Below are positions 62,311-64,000 of a DNA stretch of 64,000 nucleotides, piece after piece. Position 1 is the stretch's first letter. Every line of letters starts with the position of its first letter. Both the position numbers and the translations under genes were made by a program. The stretch is taken from positions 1 through 64,000 of the forward strand of contig JAUCBJ010004955.1 of assembly GCA_032718475.1 (NCBI GenBank), in the 5' to 3' direction. Source of the stretch: Nemertoderma westbladi (Eukaryota > Xenacoelomorpha > Nemertodermatida > Nemertodermatidae). Under the pieces are notes generated by a model, which was given only the letters and a program-made list of their open reading frames with translations, was not told the origin of the DNA and made no database searches.

Positions 62311-63868
62311 ATGCAGTTTGCGCGGGAAGTTTTGAACTTTGATGGCGATAATCTCTGATTTTTTTTCACATTTATTTCACACGAAAATTACTAGGCCTAC
62401 TCCTCCGTCATTTCTTAACCGTTTTTTGCAATTTTTGATTTATACTGTATGAAAGGTAATTTCATAAGCTTCAATAATATTTCCCCAATTTTTAATGAAA
62501 CGTATTAGAAATAAACATGGGTTTTATTAACCCTTGTATTAACCCACTTTGAGGTCATTTTTGACCCATCGGAGATTTAAACTTACACAATTTTTATCAC
62601 ACATTGATATGTTATCTCGAACTTTTGTGACTTTTATTACAATTTTATAGTACTTCTCAATTAGAAAAACAAAAATGTAAAAATTTGCAAGGGGGTCTAT
62701 TAAATTTTAAAATGTATACACATACTGTCTTATTGAGGTCATATTTGAGTTCATCATGTTTTGTAGCTGTACCATTCAATATCAACGAAAAACTTTTTTC
62801 AAATTTCAACTCAGTTCGCAAAGTTGCCCAAACTTCGATAGATACCAAAATTTTGATTTAGGGATGACAGGAAATATTCCCACAGGTACAGTACATGGCC
62901 TGTTCCGCCCTTGGCGCAATTGAGTCATATTCCCCATTTTTGCGATGATCAACTTCTAGTATTCCTACTGCATTGATATTAGGCCTATGCTCATTAGAAC
63001 CGCAATCTAGAACTGGAGATTATACATTTTGAAGATCTCCGATGACCGCTAAGTCTATTCCGTGTAATCCCGCAAAGACAGCAGAGTCGCTTATTCGAGT
63101 CCCGTCTTTATTCCAGAGTCTTCAAGTTGTCTTATAAACTGATCAGTAGGTCCAATAATAATAAAAAAATTCCCTCTCAATTAACATTTTGTGCTCTTTC
63201 TCGTGGAGACATCCAATTGGCACCACTGAGCATGGAAATTTGCAATAATTGAATGCAAACTCCAAACTTCATCGCATTTACCGATATCGCGATATATCGG
63301 AGCCATTATCTTCTGCCACAGATATCTCGTTCTGGTATCGATATGGGAAAACGGTTTCCATATTTGGATTCAGCATGAAATTCTGCATTAGATAGGATAT
63401 GTTTCAAAAATTCGACTTTTTTGTCAGAAAATGCGCCCCCCCCCCCCCCCCCCCTTAAGTCTTAAGTTTATTTGTAGCCGTTCTATCATACTTGAAAGTT
63501 GAAAGACTTTCTTAGTTTTCTCTTAGTCTCGCGCTCTCTTCACCGTAGTTATCATACAGTATTAAACAGTTAAAGGTAGTACGGGTTGACCTCATGTGAC
63601 TAATGAAATTTAACAAAAGTTATTACAAGCTTTCTCCCAACAGGGCTTCTTCAGGGCATTATAATGAAACTGCGTATATATACAGAGAAACTGCACTGCA
63701 GTTTCACTGTTAATTAATCTTATTATTATTAAATTAATATAATGCATTAATCTTGTTAATATATGAAACTATATTAAATTAAACGCATCCCGTAATGACC
63801 TCAGGAATCTCAATGTTTCTCAATTAATGGGAATATCTTCTAGGCAACAACTGGCCAGCCCGCAAGTA
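62311..63868. other. AT-rich sequence right of satellite, no gene seen
   Basis: Contains TTTATTAACCC/GGGTTTTATTAACCC motifs near 62518-62550 and a poly-C run at 63434-63453. On the minus strand CTGAAGA and GAAA lie 13 bases apart near 63631-63654, described as a finding. Short ORFs (for example 62657-62848, minus) are not convincing. Confidence 0.5.
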
Positions 63869-64000
63869 TCACTTTGTTCCCCGCATGATATTGATCCCCG
63901 AGAATGCATCTGCCTCTCTGTTAACTTCCCACGAGCTGTCAATCAGGAATACCTCGAAGTTTATTTTCTCAAAGAATTCAAACAAGGAGTCACAAATTAC
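63869..64000 (-). CDS. Short minus-strand frame open to window edge (partial)
   Basis: 43 codons entering from the right edge: DSLFEFFEKINFEVFLIDSS followed by WEVNREADAFSG, ending at a stop at 63869. The composition looks like protein, with alternating hydrophobic and charged residues and no low complexity, so it may be the C-terminal end of an ORF mostly outside the window. No family is recognised, and it could be chance. Confidence 0.25.
   Translation of the reverse strand, partial: VICDSLFEFFEKINFEVFLIDSSWEVNREADAFSGINIMRGTK

Overview
The window looks like a repeat-rich stretch of an animal nuclear genome, most likely a marine or other aquatic invertebrate. The evidence is the repeat content: BEL/Pao and Gypsy LTR retrotransposons, CR1-group and RTE-group LINEs, a hAT-type element, minisatellites and a long satellite array. 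The one recognisable cellular coding sequence is an intronless copy of the eukaryotic ribosomal protein eS10. No operons, Shine-Dalgarno sites, tRNAs or rRNAs were seen. The species cannot be named from the sequence.

Layout. 1-9666: a minus-strand BEL/Pao element (gag, long leader, 5' LTR at 8464-9666) running off the left edge; its gag is interrupted near 2455 by a second, unidentified retroelement-like unit with a 552-codon charged ORF. 9667-14700: mostly unassigned, with a 262-bp MITE-like unit (11021-11282), a short CXXC/CXXC zinc-binding ORF (12151) and a 400-bp direct duplication (12480 and 13962). 14700-23191: a minus-strand CR1-group LINE split by a plus-strand Gypsy (Mag-like) element at 16185-20831. 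23935-25678: a decayed RT gene of an unusual non-LTR type. 25802-37514: a young, complete BEL/Pao insertion (1220-bp LTRs, 5-bp TSD TAGCA) whose single ORF joins gag and protease directly to a remnant of the end of pol. 37515-40336: tandem and simple repeats. 40337-43392: a nearly intact RTE-type LINE inserted in a 103-bp minisatellite with a 12-bp TSD. 43802-45890: a second copy of the unusual RT family, retaining a C-terminal CCHC plus restriction-like-endonuclease-like region. 47427-49877: a non-autonomous hAT-type element with a perfect 8-bp TSD. 49901-51678: GC-rich foldback elements containing a double perfect palindrome. 51980-52474: the eS10 retrocopy. 52780-62310: a 9.5-kb array of a 38-bp monomer. 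62311-64000: AT-rich sequence without a convincing gene.

How it works together: nested mobile elements have built up here in layers (Gypsy in CR1; unknown unit in BEL; BEL in a short tandem repeat; RTE in a minisatellite). Several insertions are young by LTR identity or intact target-site duplications, yet their pol genes are broken or missing. This suggests mobilisation by proteins made elsewhere in the genome. The least familiar item is the RT family with two copies at 23935 and 43802.
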